Assembly (NCBI GenBank): GCA_019115865.1
Contig: DXCT01000104.1
Location: 1 to 64,000, forward strand
Direction of reading: 5' to 3'
DNA: 64,000 bases
Source of the DNA: Candidatus Yaniella excrementavium
GTDB lineage: Bacteria; Actinomycetota; Actinomycetes; Actinomycetales; Micrococcaceae
Shown here: positions 45,484-59,194 of the stretch, in pieces
How the letters are laid out: each line of letters opens with the position of its first letter
How positions within the stretch are numbered: position 1 is the first letter of the stretch
The notes under the pieces: generated by a model
What the model was told of the DNA's origin: nothing
Seen by the model: only the letters and a program-made list of their open reading frames with translations
The model's database searches: none
Translations under genes and position numbers: made by a program

Positions 45484-45487
<4 letters not shown>
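44267..45487 (+). CDS. App1-like phosphatase (DUF2183)
   Basis: 406 residues. A basic N-terminus (about 1-60) precedes the DUF2183/App1 catalytic domain: DVDDT at 172-176 (HAD-like nucleophile), YVSTGPWNVAETL, LLTSWGPT and VGDDGQHDPEIY. Yeast App1 is a phosphatidate phosphatase, so a lipid phosphatase role is plausible. AAGGAG lies 16 bases before the ATG, unusually far, and a TAGACT -10 lies at 44226-44231. Its stop overlaps the thioesterase start by four bases (ATGA). Confidence 0.85.
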
Positions 45488-47311
<1,824 letters not shown>

Positions 47312-47318
47312 CTAACCA

Positions 47319-47349
47319 CCCAGACAGCCGTTGTCTTCTGGGTTTTTAT
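47319..47349 (+). terminator. terminator-like hairpin opposite the gdhA leader
   Basis: ACCCAGACA (47319-47327) pairs with TGTC-TTC-TGGGT (47334-47344, small bulge) and is followed by a T5 run on the plus strand. No plus-strand gene ends here, so it may stop antisense transcription from the thioesterase side, or act as a hairpin in the gdhA 5' leader. Confidence 0.45.
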
Positions 47350-47360
47350 CTTAGGCTAAA

Positions 47361-47388
47361 ATCTAGCCGCCCTGCACCACGTTGCAAA
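47361..47388 (-). promoter_or_regulatory. gdhA promoter
   Basis: On the minus strand TTGCAA (47383-47388) - N16 - TAGATT (47361-47366) gives a leader of about 100 bases. TTAGGCTAA (47352-47360), the core of a DtxR box, lies just past the -10; overall match is only 13 of 19. Confidence 0.55.
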
Positions 47389-47470
47389 AATTTTCTCAGA
47401 GTTTCCTCATAGTCACCTTTAGCGTCGTGCCGGTCAGTCCGCAAAGCCGTTCCAAGTGGCACCATAGGAG

Positions 47471-48760
47471 ATGATGAGTAACACCACGACCGACACCAAA
47501 TCCTTCCCCATGCCCCTGTGGTTACAAGGCATAGTGGAGTCATTGGCCGCGGCCTTTCTTGGTGCGGCAATCATCGTGGTGCCGTTGGCCATCATGTGGC
47601 TCACCGGAGCTTTCGCTGAGATGCCCCTGGGAGAAGCCGGGGCTATCGGTGCTTATACGTGGTTGTCTAGTTACGGCGTGCCCCTCGAACTCTTCAATAT
47701 CGATACGGAGCAAGTTGAGGGCACTTGGTGGTTCATCCCGCTGGGCTTGTTATTCGTCTGGTTGCTGCTCGCCAGGCGGGCCGGGGGCAGGCTGGCCAAA
47801 GCTTCCCAGCTGAAATCGCTGTGGAAGCCTACCGTTGGAGCAATTGCCGCATACATGTTTTTTGTTTGGGGGACCACCACACTGGTCAACCTGGACACCG
47901 TCATCATAAACACTGCCGTAGCCACGCTTATCCCCGGTGCGGTATTCGTGATCGGCTACACCTGGGGGGTGCTCCGGTATTTCCGTAGACCAATAGCCCT
48001 GGCTATCGGTGACCGTGTCGAAAGGTTCTCCGATACTGCTCGAAATCTCAGCCACTATCTTTGGGCTGTACTGCGTGCCGGGGTCATGAGCCTGGCCGGT
48101 GCCTGGGCGATCGCTTCGATCGCGATGACAGTCCAACTCGGGATCCATTGGGCAGAAGTAGCCGACGTCTATCAGCGCCTCGATGCTGGTATCGTTGGCG
48201 GATTCATTGTAACCGTGTTGCAAATGCTGGTCTTGCCCAACGTCGCAGCATGGACACTGGGTTATTTGACCGGTGCCGGCTTTAGCCTTGGCGGAACAGT
48301 TGTCTCACCAGCTGGCACGCTTGCTGGACCGCAACCAGCACTACCGATATTCGCGGCAATCCCCACCGAACAAAATCTGCAAGATCACTGGTGGATTCTC
48401 TTATTGCTTGCGCTAGCCGGAATTGTTGCTGGTTGGTGGTTCTTCGGAGTGGGTGAAAATCATTTGGAAGATGCCATCATCGCCAAAATCTCGAATCACC
48501 CCACCGCTATCACCGTAGCAGTGGTCGCTACCGGCACAGTGATCGGTCTGACAGCGGGACTGCTATGCATGCTCGTCATGTTGATTTCGGGGGGCTCCTG
48601 GGCGATCGGTGACCTAAGCTCTGTCGGACCACCGGTACTGCTGACATCCGGGCTCTTCGCAGCCCACATTGGGATCGGCACGGCTATCGGATATGCACTG
48701 GCACCACTGTCACAGGGTGCTCTGTACTATCGACGCAGCGTCATAAAAGAGTTGGATTAA
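47471..48760 (+). CDS. DUF6350 polytopic membrane protein
   Basis: 429 residues, with about ten transmembrane helices, long and Gly/Ala-rich. It matches the DUF6350 family, which regularly precedes purN-purH in Micrococcales; some members are annotated as PerM-like cell-division proteins, but no function is shown. The ATG at 47471 abuts AGGAG; the ATG at 47474 has slightly better spacing. The stop interlocks with the convergent membrane gene (TTAA, 48757-48760). Confidence 0.78.
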   Translation: MMSNTTTDTKSFPMPLWLQGIVESLAAAFLGAAIIVVPLAIMWLTGAFAEMPLGEAGAIGAYTWLSSYGVPLELFNIDTEQVEGTWWFIPLGLLFVWLLLARRAGGRLAKASQLKSLWKPTVGAIAAYMFFVWGTTTLVNLDTVIINTAVATLIPGAVFVIGYTWGVLRYFRRPIALAIGDRVERFSDTARNLSHYLWAVLRAGVMSLAGAWAIASIAMTVQLGIHWAEVADVYQRLDAGIVGGFIVTVLQMLVLPNVAAWTLGYLTGAGFSLGGTVVSPAGTLAGPQPALPIFAAIPTEQNLQDHWWILLLLALAGIVAGWWFFGVGENHLEDAIIAKISNHPTAITVAVVATGTVIGLTAGLLCMLVMLISGGSWAIGDLSSVGPPVLLTSGLFAAHIGIGTAIGYALAPLSQGALYYRRSVIKELD

Positions 48761-49134
48761 TCCCACAGACTGTGAGAATACTGCTCCTCACACGTCACCA
48801 ACGCCCGATCAGTCAGAGCTTCGGATAAACACTGCTCGTAGCTCTGCGTGGGCCCCCACATAATAATTTGCGACGTCGCGACACCACCAAAAAATACAGC
48901 GCCCACCAAACCAGCCGTGCCAGCAAGCCACACCAACATTGTGTGTTCACCCTTGGCGGCCAACCGAAATAACCGGATGGCCGCTACTACGCCAGCAATT
49001 GCCAACACTGGGGCGGCAACCTTATAGGGCAGTGGCAGCGTCATAGCGGCATAGGTGGCAATCATTGCCGCAACAATCCATAAAATGGCGTCGGCGACCT
49101 TGCGTCGATGGGATGGTTGCTCTTGTTCACTCAC
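48757..49134 (-). CDS. small three-TM membrane protein
   Basis: 125 residues from the GTG at 49134 (AGGAAGG eight bases upstream). A short basic N-terminus (SEQEQPSHRRKVAD) is followed by three hydrophobic segments (about 18-35, 40-55, 65-90) and a Cys-containing polar tail (YEQCLSEALTDRALVTCEEQYSHS) probably outside, where the two cysteines could pair. I do not recognise the family. It lies between DUF6350 and purN on the opposite strand. Confidence 0.6.
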   Translation of the reverse strand: MSEQEQPSHRRKVADAILWIVAAMIATYAAMTLPLPYKVAAPVLAIAGVVAAIRLFRLAAKGEHTMLVWLAGTAGLVGAVFFGGVATSQIIMWGPTQSYEQCLSEALTDRALVTCEEQYSHSLWD

Positions 49135-49208
49135 CGATGGCGCCTTCCTGCAAAGACTTCTGTCCGTCAATACACCAGCTTAGCTAGCTTTTCTTTACAC
49201 TGGACACT

Positions 49209-49814
49209 ATGCGCTTGGTGGTATTACTTTCTGGTTCCGGGTCCAATTTTCAGGCAGTTATTGACGCCGTGGCCACCGGAGACCTCGACCTCGATATCGT
49301 TGCAGCTGGCTCCGACGTTCACGATGCCTACGGGCTCATTCGTGCACAAGAAGCCGACATCCCGACATTTGTGGTCGATTACCAGGCGTATGACTCTCGC
49401 GGTGCATGGACTGTAGCTTTGGCAAAGACAGTAGCCGCATATCAGCCGGACGTCATATTGTCCTCGGGGCTGATGCGTATCGTAGGGGAGTCATTCATCG
49501 AGCGATTTGCCGGACGATTTATCAACACCCATCCAGCATTGCTGCCAGCCTTCCCCGGTGCCCGAGCTGTTGCCGATGCGCTCGCCGCCGGTGTTGTGGT
49601 GACCGGCACCACCCTGCACCTGGTCGATGCCGGAGTTGACACCGGGCCCATCCTCGACCAGCGGGCCGTGACCATTGCTGCAGACGATGACGAAGCACGC
49701 TTACACGAGAACATTAAACGCGCCGAACGGCAGATGTTGCTTGAGAATCTGGCCGTGTTGGCCACCGGCACCCCACCGACGGCACTGATCCGTTCGTATG
49801 CCAAACCGCGCTAG
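49209..49814 (+). CDS. purN: phosphoribosylglycinamide formyltransferase
   Basis: 201 residues, normal PurN length. LLSGSGSNFQAVID binds the phosphoribosyl substrate. Catalytic residues sit in NTHPALLPAFPGA (N, H) and VDAGVDTGPILDQRAV (D). It transfers the formyl group of 10-formyl-THF to GAR, the third step of purine synthesis. No Shine-Dalgarno; TACACT (49196-49201) ends seven bases before the ATG, so a leaderless mRNA is likely. It precedes purH by 59 bases. Confidence 0.95.
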   Translation: MRLVVLLSGSGSNFQAVIDAVATGDLDLDIVAAGSDVHDAYGLIRAQEADIPTFVVDYQAYDSRGAWTVALAKTVAAYQPDVILSSGLMRIVGESFIERFAGRFINTHPALLPAFPGARAVADALAAGVVVTGTTLHLVDAGVDTGPILDQRAVTIAADDDEARLHENIKRAERQMLLENLAVLATGTPPTALIRSYAKPR

Positions 49815-49873
49815 AATGACGCGGGTAGAGTTGAACCGCAAACGGTTAGCAAACACTGTATAAGGAGCACCCT

Positions 49874-51532
49874 GTGACCAATATGCTGGATCAAATCCCG
49901 GTAAAACGCGCGCTACTATCCGTCTATGACAAATCAGGATTAGCCGAACTGGCGCAGGGTCTCTCAAGTGCCGGAGTCGAGATTGTCTCTACCGGTTCAA
50001 CTGCCGCTATGGTCCAATCTGCAGGCGTGCCCGTCACCGAGGTTTCCCAGGTTACCGGCTTCCCTGAAGTGCTGGGAGGTCGCGTCAAAACGCTGCACCC
50101 CTTCATCCACGCTGGTGTGCTCGCTGATAAAAATGTGCCCGACCACATGAATCAGCTGACCGAACATGACATTGCTCCGTTTGACCTCGTGGTGGTCAAC
50201 CTCTACCCGTTTGTGGAAACTGTTACCTCAGGCGCTACCCAGCGGGAAGCCATCGAACAGATCGACATCGGCGGACCGACTATGGTTCGCGCAGCAGCTA
50301 AGAATCATGGTTCGGTGGCGATCGTCACCAACCCAGAGGCCTATCATGACATCCTCACAGCCGTGGCAAATGGCGGATTCAGCCTCGAAGATCGCCGTCG
50401 ACTAGCCGTTGAAGCCTTCGCCCACACCGCGTCATATGACACTGCGGTGGCTGCCTGGATGGCCGAGAACTTCGATGACGCCGATCACCCCGCATACACC
50501 GGACACGCGCTGGAGCTGAAAGACTCACTTCGCTACGGTGAAAACCCGCACCAGCCGGCAGCGATCTACACCGCGGCCACTGCCGCTCCCGGTATTGCCC
50601 AAGCCAATCTGTTGCATGGCAAAGCGATGAGCTTCAATAACTATGTTGATGCCGACGCCGCAGTTCGTGCAGCCTATGCTTTCACCGAACCCGCGGTCTC
50701 GGTGATCAAACACGCCAACCCGTGTGGACTCGGTGTAGCCTCCAACGATGCCAACGACGCGATCGCTGACGCACACCGCAAAGCGCACGCGACCGATCCA
50801 GTGTCAGCATTTGGTGGTGTTATTGCAGCAAACCGGACCGTATCAGCGGCGATGGCCCAACAGGTCAAAGACATTTTTACCGAGGTCGTCGTTGCTCCCG
50901 GATTTAGCCCGGAAGCTCGTGAAGTTCTGTCGGCGAAGAAGAATATTCGACTGCTGGAACTCCCGGAAGGATTTGTTCCAGAAACCAAAGAATTTAAGCA
51001 GGTTTCCGGCGGCATGCTCGTCCAAGATTCTGATATCTATCAGGCAGCCGGCGATGACCCCGTGAACTGGGAACTTGCTGCCGGCCAGCCCGCCGACGAA
51101 CAGACAATGCAGGATCTCGTCTTCGCTTGGCAAGCAGTACGAGCACCAAAATCAAACGCGATCTTGCTGGCGTCAAACCGGGCCGCCGTTGGCATCGGTA
51201 TGGGGCAAGTCAATCGGTTGGACTCCTGCCGCCTGGCCATTGAACGTGCCAACACCTTGGGCGCGGCATCGACCGGGGCACAAGACGTTTCTGCACCGGG
51301 TGGTGCGGAAAATGTGTCTGGAGCGGGGGCGCCTGATCGCGCTACTGGTTCTGTTGCTGCGTCAGATGCGTTCTTCCCGTTTGCAGATGGACTGCAGATT
51401 CTGATTGATGCTGGGGTCCGCGCCGTGGTACAACCGGGCGGTTCGATGCGCGATAACGACGTGATCGAGGCTGCCAATGCTGCGGGGGTCACCATGTACC
51501 TCACCGGTGCCCGCCACTTCTACCACGGATAA
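49874..51532 (+). CDS. purH: AICAR formyltransferase/IMP cyclohydrolase
   Basis: 552 residues from the GTG at 49874 (AAGGAG upstream). An N-terminal MGS-like IMP cyclohydrolase domain (about 1-200: [23 protein letters not shown]) precedes the AICAR transformylase domain (about 210-552: [27 protein letters not shown]). It performs the last two steps of IMP synthesis. It is somewhat long because of an Ala/Gly/Ser-rich insert of about 25 residues before the SDAFFPF motif, likely a surface loop. Confidence 0.96.
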   Translation: MTNMLDQIPVKRALLSVYDKSGLAELAQGLSSAGVEIVSTGSTAAMVQSAGVPVTEVSQVTGFPEVLGGRVKTLHPFIHAGVLADKNVPDHMNQLTEHDIAPFDLVVVNLYPFVETVTSGATQREAIEQIDIGGPTMVRAAAKNHGSVAIVTNPEAYHDILTAVANGGFSLEDRRRLAVEAFAHTASYDTAVAAWMAENFDDADHPAYTGHALELKDSLRYGENPHQPAAIYTAATAAPGIAQANLLHGKAMSFNNYVDADAAVRAAYAFTEPAVSVIKHANPCGLGVASNDANDAIADAHRKAHATDPVSAFGGVIAANRTVSAAMAQQVKDIFTEVVVAPGFSPEAREVLSAKKNIRLLELPEGFVPETKEFKQVSGGMLVQDSDIYQAAGDDPVNWELAAGQPADEQTMQDLVFAWQAVRAPKSNAILLASNRAAVGIGMGQVNRLDSCRLAIERANTLGAASTGAQDVSAPGGAENVSGAGAPDRATGSVAASDAFFPFADGLQILIDAGVRAVVQPGGSMRDNDVIEAANAAGVTMYLTGARHFYHG

Positions 51533-51561
51533 CCACCCACCGGAATAGCTAAGGGGTACGT

Positions 51562-52935
51562 ATGTCGGATCTCAAATCAGCTGAAGCAGTATTCGCGGAG
51601 CAAGAGGAAGAACTTTGGGACCTGCTACGTTCCAAAGAATATGCGACCGCGGCTGAACTGTTGCGAGACATGCGTGTAGCAACGGTAGAACGGGTTTTGG
51701 ATAGAACACCGCCGGCAATCATGCCGGTGGCCTTCCGGCTGTTGGATAAAGATGTTGCCGTCGAAGTCTTCGGCAACATGGAGCCCTCCTTGCAATCGGA
51801 TTTGATTGACGGGTTGGCAGACGAGCACACCCAGGATCTGTTCTCCCAACTGCAATCCTCCACCCAGGCGCGTCTCGTCGACGAAGTACCTGCAGAGGTT
51901 GCGCAGCGACTCCTTGCCAGTCTGGGGGAAACCCAACGCAATGCGGCCGGCAAGATCCTGGGCTACCCCGAAGATTCGGTGGGACGCCGGATGGCGGCTG
52001 TACCCCAGGAGCTCACACCGAATATGTCGGCGGCAACGGCCCTGAACATTATTCGCGACGTCACCGTAGCTGAACACGAGATTGATCACTTGTCCGTGCT
52101 GCCGGTGGGGTCCACATCGCATAAAGTTCTGGGTTTGGTGCACCTACCACAGTTGGTGCGTGCTGAACCAGATGAACTGGTTGCCGATATCATGGAGCCC
52201 ACCGAGACCGTCCACGCCCACGACGATGCTGAAGACGCCGCACGGACCGTGGTGCACGATCGTGTCCAGGCGTTACCCGTGGTGGACGAAGCAGACCGGC
52301 TGATCGGCATGCTGACCGTGGCAGATGCCCAACAGATTCTGGAAGAAGAAGAGTCCGAAGACACCTTCCGCTCCGGTGGTGCCGAACCACTGGGGCAACC
52401 GTATTTGTCGACCTCGGTTATGCACTTGGTCAAATCACGTGTGACCTGGTTGCTAGTGCTGGGTATCGGGGCTGTGCTGACCGTACAAGTTCTCGACTAT
52501 TTTGAAGACACGTTGGCTGCCATGGTTGTTCTGACGCTCTTTGTGCCACTGCTGACCGGCACCGGTGGAAATACCGGCAACCAGGCGGCCACCACCGTGA
52601 CCCGTGCGATTGCCTTGAGCCAAGTCACCACACGAGACTTCCTGCGAGTGATCTCTCGGGAGGCGCTGGTCGGTCTTACGCTTGGGTTGCTTCTGGGGAC
52701 ACTGGGGTTCATCGGAGCTTCGATCTTCTTCGACGTCGAACTCGGAATAGTCATCGGTGCGACGCTGGTGGTTATTTGTACCTTGGCTGCTTCCGTGGGG
52801 TCCATCATGCCACTTATTGCCTCCAAAATCGGAGTCGACCCCGCGGTCTTTTCCAACCCATTTATTTCGACCGTTGTTGATGCGCTGGGGCTGATCGTCT
52901 ACTTTTTGATTGCCAAAGCTATCCTCGGCATCTAA
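51562..52935 (+). CDS. mgtE: MgtE magnesium transporter
   Basis: 457 residues: the helical N domain (about 1-130, with LRDMRVATVERVLDRTPP and QSDLIDGLADE), a CBS pair (about 135-260), a connecting helix, and five transmembrane helices (about 290-457) with the selectivity segment PLLTGTGGNTGNQAATTVTRAIAL. It is a Mg2+-gated Mg2+ channel, the cytosolic domains sensing internal Mg. It follows purH by 29 bases and may share its transcript. Confidence 0.95.
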   Translation: MSDLKSAEAVFAEQEEELWDLLRSKEYATAAELLRDMRVATVERVLDRTPPAIMPVAFRLLDKDVAVEVFGNMEPSLQSDLIDGLADEHTQDLFSQLQSSTQARLVDEVPAEVAQRLLASLGETQRNAAGKILGYPEDSVGRRMAAVPQELTPNMSAATALNIIRDVTVAEHEIDHLSVLPVGSTSHKVLGLVHLPQLVRAEPDELVADIMEPTETVHAHDDAEDAARTVVHDRVQALPVVDEADRLIGMLTVADAQQILEEEESEDTFRSGGAEPLGQPYLSTSVMHLVKSRVTWLLVLGIGAVLTVQVLDYFEDTLAAMVVLTLFVPLLTGTGGNTGNQAATTVTRAIALSQVTTRDFLRVISREALVGLTLGLLLGTLGFIGASIFFDVELGIVIGATLVVICTLAASVGSIMPLIASKIGVDPAVFSNPFISTVVDALGLIVYFLIAKAILGI

Positions 52936-53026
52936 CGCCTAACTATCACCCCACCACAACGGGCATGAAAGATCGGGTGTGGGCTCGAAAGAATCCATAG
53001 GGTGGAAGACAGATTGAGAGGACGCC

Positions 53027-53869
53027 ATGCACGAATGGAACGCGGCGATAGCCCACATCGAGAACCACCTCACTGAAGACATCACCGGCACAGAAATCGC
53101 CGGTATTGCCTACACGTCGGAATATCATTTTCGACGCATATTTGCCACGTTATCGGGAATGCCACTTTCCGAATACATTCGCAACCGCCGATTGACCGCA
53201 GCGACCGCGAAGATCGTGGCAGGCGAATCGGTCCTCGATACCGCCATCACCTACGGTTACGGGTCTGCCGATGCCTTCACCCGAGCTTTTAAGGTTTTTC
53301 ACGGCATGACACCGACCCAAGCGCGCCAACCCGGTGCAGTACTGAACTCTCAATCCCAATTGAAGATTCATCTAAAGATTGAAGGGAGCACCAACGTGCC
53401 CTACCGCATCGTAGAAAAAGACGCCTTCCAACTGGTTGGTTACAGTACCCAAGTACCCGTGATCCACCTGGGTGAAAACGACGCTATTGCGCAGTTTGAG
53501 CGCAGCCTAGATCGCGATCAGGTCAAGGCGCTGAAGGAATTGTCGAATATCGAACCCGCGGGCACACTCAGCGCCACGGAATATCTCGACGATGACACCC
53601 AAGCGCTTTACTGGCATGCGGTCGCAACGACCGCGACCCCGCCCGAGGACACCGAGGTACGGCATGTTCCGGCAGGGCAGTGGGTGGTCTTTTCAACCGA
53701 AGGGAAAGTTCCTGAGGCGTTTCAACAGCTCTGGGCCACAGCAGCCACGGAATGGTTCCCAGCAAACCCCTACGAATGGGCGCCAGGCCCACAGCTGCTA
53801 GCAGCCAAACTCAATGCAACCGGCGATCAGGGCACAGCTGAACTCTGGATTCCCATCACCCCGAAGTGA
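53027..53869 (+). CDS. AraC-type regulator with GyrI-like effector domain
   Basis: 280 residues: two helix-turn-helix motifs (about 8-105, with YHFRRIFATLSGMPLSEYIRNRR and GYGSADAFTRAFKVFHG) and a C-terminal effector-binding domain (about 125-280, ending AELWIPITPK), as in Rob/BmrR-type multidrug or stress regulators. It is a single gene with GAGGA before the ATG. Its targets are not visible in the neighbourhood. Confidence 0.88.
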   Translation: MHEWNAAIAHIENHLTEDITGTEIAGIAYTSEYHFRRIFATLSGMPLSEYIRNRRLTAATAKIVAGESVLDTAITYGYGSADAFTRAFKVFHGMTPTQARQPGAVLNSQSQLKIHLKIEGSTNVPYRIVEKDAFQLVGYSTQVPVIHLGENDAIAQFERSLDRDQVKALKELSNIEPAGTLSATEYLDDDTQALYWHAVATTATPPEDTEVRHVPAGQWVVFSTEGKVPEAFQQLWATAATEWFPANPYEWAPGPQLLAAKLNATGDQGTAELWIPITPK

Positions 53870-54054
53870 CGTGGGACGCATCTTGAACACGCTAAGTCAA
53901 GGTTTTCCACGAAACTCAAACGCAGGCGGCTTAACCCCAGCCCAAAAACCGCAAATCTGTCTTGGGGCGCTTCAAGGTGCGTTAGATTGGATGAGGAATT
54001 GTGAGGTGCCCTGCACCCAATAGGGCGCTTGAATCATGAGGAGATAATTCATCT

Positions 54055-56277
<2,223 letters not shown>

Positions 56278-56310
56278 GTCCAACAACACAGCGTGCTGCT
56301 GTGAGACGCA

Positions 56311-56354
56311 CTTCGCCCCGCTATCACCAGAATCTCAGTGGTAGCGGGGCGAAG
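56311..56354. terminator. bidirectional terminator between icd and the GMC gene
   Basis: CTTCGCCCCGCTATCAC (56311-56327) pairs with GTGGTAGCGGGGCGAAG (56338-56354), one G.U, and a ten-base loop. The two genes converge here. Confidence 0.8.
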
Positions 56355-56384
56355 CTGTTAAGCGTTCTTCACCAGCAGGCTCGT

Positions 56385-57971
56385 TTAGTGCTCAGTAGGA
56401 AAAACCCCAGTTATTGAAGTAGCAGCCTTTTCGCCGATGAGCACAGCCGGTGCATTCGTGTTCCCGGTTGTGACTCGGGGCATGATACTGGCGTCTGCTA
56501 CCCGCAGGCCTGCTACGCCGTGGACTCTGAAACTTGTAGGATCCACAACTGCTTGCGGCCCAGTGCCCATCGCGCAAGTCCCCACTTGGTGATGGTAGGT
56601 TGTGGTGGTTGCACGGATATAACTCTCCAAAGCCTCGTCAGAATCATCTACCTCTGCTCCAGGAAATAGCTCGGTACTTTCCCACACTGCAAGAGCCGGT
56701 TGGGCAGCGATTGATCTACACTGACGCAGAGAAAATTTCATAGCCTCCAGATCTTCTTGCTCGTTGTAGGCACCAATATCAATTTTTACTGGGTCATCAG
56801 GCTTTGGACCAGACAGGGTAACAGAACCGCGTGAAGCAGGCCGGACAATGCCAGCAAGCAAGGAAAACGCCGATTCAGGACCAGACATCGGGATGCTGGC
56901 GGTGTCGGTGTACATCGGAACCGAGAAGAAGATGGGCTGGGTATCTGGCAGTGACAGCTCAGGCGTCGACTTGGCCCAGTAATGTACTTGAGCGGCGGCT
57001 TCTTCTGGCGGGGGCAGCGGCTTTTTCGTCGTACAAATGACAGGGGCCAGCAGATGGTCGTGCAAGTTCTGACCAACGCCCGGCAAATCCAACGCTACCT
57101 CGACTCCTACAGTTTTTAGGTGTCCTGCTGGACCGATACCTGAGCGCAAAAGAAGCTCAGGGGAACCGATGGCGCCGGCTGTCAGGACGACTTCTTCAGC
57201 CTCAATCGTAAAAGTCTCGCCCGCCCTGGTGAACTCTGCGCCAGTGACAACATTATTTTGTATCAGCAGCCTGCGAGCTTGGACGCCAGTGATGAGCGTT
57301 AGGTTTTTATGACTTGCAATAGGTTTGAGGTAGGCGCGCCATGTGTTGAAGCGCTTGTGGTCACGGATGTTTAGTTGCATCCAGCCGACGCCTTCTACCG
57401 ACCCGGAATTGTAATCCGGGTTTTCTGCGATTCCTTCTTCCACGGTGGCGTCGTACATTGCTTGCTGGATCGGATGGTGCGGGTAGTCAGTAGTCACATC
57501 AAGCAGACCCTCGTGTCCGCGGACCTCCGGGTCGCCGTCGAGGTAGGTTTCAATAGCTTTGAAATAGGGCAAGACTTCATTCCAAGACCAACCAGGACAG
57601 CCGTTGTCCGCCCATGCATCATAATCTGAACTATCACCGCGCACCCAAATGGTGGCGTTCAAAGCATGGGAGCCGCCCATGACTTTGCCGCGTGGAATAT
57701 GTATACGACGCCCAGCCAAACCAGGTTGGGGTTCAGTGTAATAGTTCCAATCCTGCTCAGAGCCCCAGAGAAAACCAAGCCGTGAGACATCATCAATATC
57801 TGGATTGATATCTTGGTCGCCAGCTTCCACCAGGGTCACTCGGTGACCCGCATCCAACAGTCGTCGAGTCAAAACTGATCCAGCAGAGCCAGCTCCGATG
57901 ACCAAGAATTCGGTGGAATGTTTTATAGTATCGCTGGAGACGGTCTCAGTAGCGGTATGTTCTGTTGTCAT
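56385..57971 (-). CDS. GMC family FAD oxidoreductase
   Basis: 528 residues. It has the N-terminal FAD loop GAGSAG (26-31) and E49, the GMC signature HIPRGKVMGGSHALNATIWVRG in part, the second signature GAIGSPELLLRSGIGP, and the catalytic HHQVGTCAMG with an asparagine (GNTNAPAVLIGEKAA) near the C-terminus. Relatives are choline dehydrogenase and alcohol oxidases; the substrate is unknown. AGGAG lies six bases before the ATG. A 7-bp tandem repeat sits about 48 bases upstream. Confidence 0.9.
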   Translation of the reverse strand: MTTEHTATETVSSDTIKHSTEFLVIGAGSAGSVLTRRLLDAGHRVTLVEAGDQDINPDIDDVSRLGFLWGSEQDWNYYTEPQPGLAGRRIHIPRGKVMGGSHALNATIWVRGDSSDYDAWADNGCPGWSWNEVLPYFKAIETYLDGDPEVRGHEGLLDVTTDYPHHPIQQAMYDATVEEGIAENPDYNSGSVEGVGWMQLNIRDHKRFNTWRAYLKPIASHKNLTLITGVQARRLLIQNNVVTGAEFTRAGETFTIEAEEVVLTAGAIGSPELLLRSGIGPAGHLKTVGVEVALDLPGVGQNLHDHLLAPVICTTKKPLPPPEEAAAQVHYWAKSTPELSLPDTQPIFFSVPMYTDTASIPMSGPESAFSLLAGIVRPASRGSVTLSGPKPDDPVKIDIGAYNEQEDLEAMKFSLRQCRSIAAQPALAVWESTELFPGAEVDDSDEALESYIRATTTTYHHQVGTCAMGTGPQAVVDPTSFRVHGVAGLRVADASIMPRVTTGNTNAPAVLIGEKAATSITGVFPTEH

Positions 57972-58018
57972 TCAAATCTCCTACGGCAGTTCTCAATATG
58001 GCAGGTGTTTTGTGCTTT

Positions 58019-58049
58019 GCACCAGGCACCAGGCACCAGGCACCAGGCA
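58019..58049. repeat. heptanucleotide tandem repeat (GCACCAG)4
   Basis: Four perfect copies of GCACCAG (58019-58046) are followed by a partial copy (GCA). It lies upstream of the GMC oxidoreductase gene, between its start and the terminator of ddh, within or near the GMC promoter. Such arrays change copy number by slippage. Confidence 0.95.
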
Positions 58050-58161
58050 GCTGTGCGCGCACCTTAAGAAAGTGTGACATACGTTATGACGTGTGTCTTT
58101 GGAGGATCGTGCACCAAACTTGCAGTTTTGCGTAGTGCTCAGCCCTGCCGAAAATATTCGG

Positions 58162-58206
58162 ATGAAAACAAACGCCCCGTTCCGGAAAGTAAACCGGAAC
58201 GGGGCG
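58162..58206 (-). terminator. ddh terminator
   Basis: CGCCCCGTTCCGG (58173-58185) and its exact complement (58194-58206) form a 13-bp stem with an eight-base loop. On the minus strand a TTTGTTTTC tail follows, at the end of ddh. Confidence 0.85.
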
Positions 58207-58223
58207 ATAAGCGATGCGACGTG

Positions 58224-59186
58224 CTAGACCAGGCCGCTTGTCATCATGTCCTCCAGAGACTGCTGGCTCAGCAAGTACGGCGGTACTTCCAACACCGTGT
58301 AGGCGCCAACATTGCCTTGGTCTTTCAACCCTGCAGCCGCACGTCCAAATGCGACCATAGCTGCGGCCGTAAAGTTCGGATTGGAATCCAGCGCCAAACT
58401 GAACTCCACTTTCGCATTATGGCCCTGCAGGTTACCGGTCGTGATGACGTAACCACCGTGGGGTGCCCCCTGATGATCGCGCTCGAACTCCTCATCAGAT
58501 ACGAAATGCACGGTTGTGTCATAGGGTTCGAAGTAGTCTGGCATCGTCACGATCTCTTCGCGGATACGATCCTGCTCGGCCTCATCGGCAACGATATACA
58601 CGATGCGTTCGTGCGACGTCGTCTTCGAAAGGCCCTGCCCCTCACTCGCACGAGCTTGATCGATCGCCGACTGCGCAGGAATCGTGTACTGCACACCGCG
58701 CTGGACACCAGCAACCTGGCGAACAGCATCAGAGTGGCCCTGTGACAAACCTTTACCCCAGAAGGTGTTCTGTACCGGGGCGGGGAATAAGGAGAGTCCC
58801 AGTACACGGTTCATAGAAAATAGACCGGGATCCCATCCGGTGCACACAACCGAAACATTGTCGTTGGCGCGCGCGACCTTATCCATGGCCGCGTAATGGG
58901 TAGCCACCTTAGAGTGATTGTCATAGGTATCAACGGTGGTGAAGTGCTCGGCAAAGCTTGTGGCTTGTTCCGGGATATCCGTGGCCGAACCGATGCACAA
59001 GAATAATACGTCAATGTCATCCTTGTACTGATGGGCATCGGCTACTGGATAGACGGCGGCGTCGGTATCAAGTGTTGCACGGCGTGAGAAAATACCGAAT
59101 AATTCGAAATCATCAAGGGCGTTGATCAGGTATTCAACGGCCTTGCCGAGGTTGCCGTAGCCTACAATTCCAGCTTTGATGGTCAT
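58224..59186 (-). CDS. ddh: meso-diaminopimelate dehydrogenase
   Basis: 320 residues from the ATG at 59186 (GGAGA upstream). The Rossmann loop GYGNLG (9-14) and the Ddh-specific segments CTGWDPGLFSMNRVL, FWGKGLSQGHSDAVRQ and HGGYVITTG are present. It aminates tetrahydrodipicolinate to meso-DAP with NADPH in one step, feeding lysine and cell-wall synthesis and bypassing the DapD/E/F route. Single gene between the GMC and peptidase genes; a strong terminator follows. Confidence 0.93.
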   Translation of the reverse strand: MTIKAGIVGYGNLGKAVEYLINALDDFELFGIFSRRATLDTDAAVYPVADAHQYKDDIDVLFLCIGSATDIPEQATSFAEHFTTVDTYDNHSKVATHYAAMDKVARANDNVSVVCTGWDPGLFSMNRVLGLSLFPAPVQNTFWGKGLSQGHSDAVRQVAGVQRGVQYTIPAQSAIDQARASEGQGLSKTTSHERIVYIVADEAEQDRIREEIVTMPDYFEPYDTTVHFVSDEEFERDHQGAPHGGYVITTGNLQGHNAKVEFSLALDSNPNFTAAAMVAFGRAAAGLKDQGNVGAYTVLEVPPYLLSQQSLEDMMTSGLV

Positions 59187-59194
59187 GCGTTCTC

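Noticed and set aside
47350..47368. DtxR box at the gdhA start site
   Set aside because: The TTAGGCTAA core is perfect, but outer arms match poorly (13 of 19 overall) and gdhA is not a usual iron-regulated gene.
57972..58223. CRISPR-like array
   Set aside because: The repeat unit is seven bases with no spacers; it is a simple tandem repeat.
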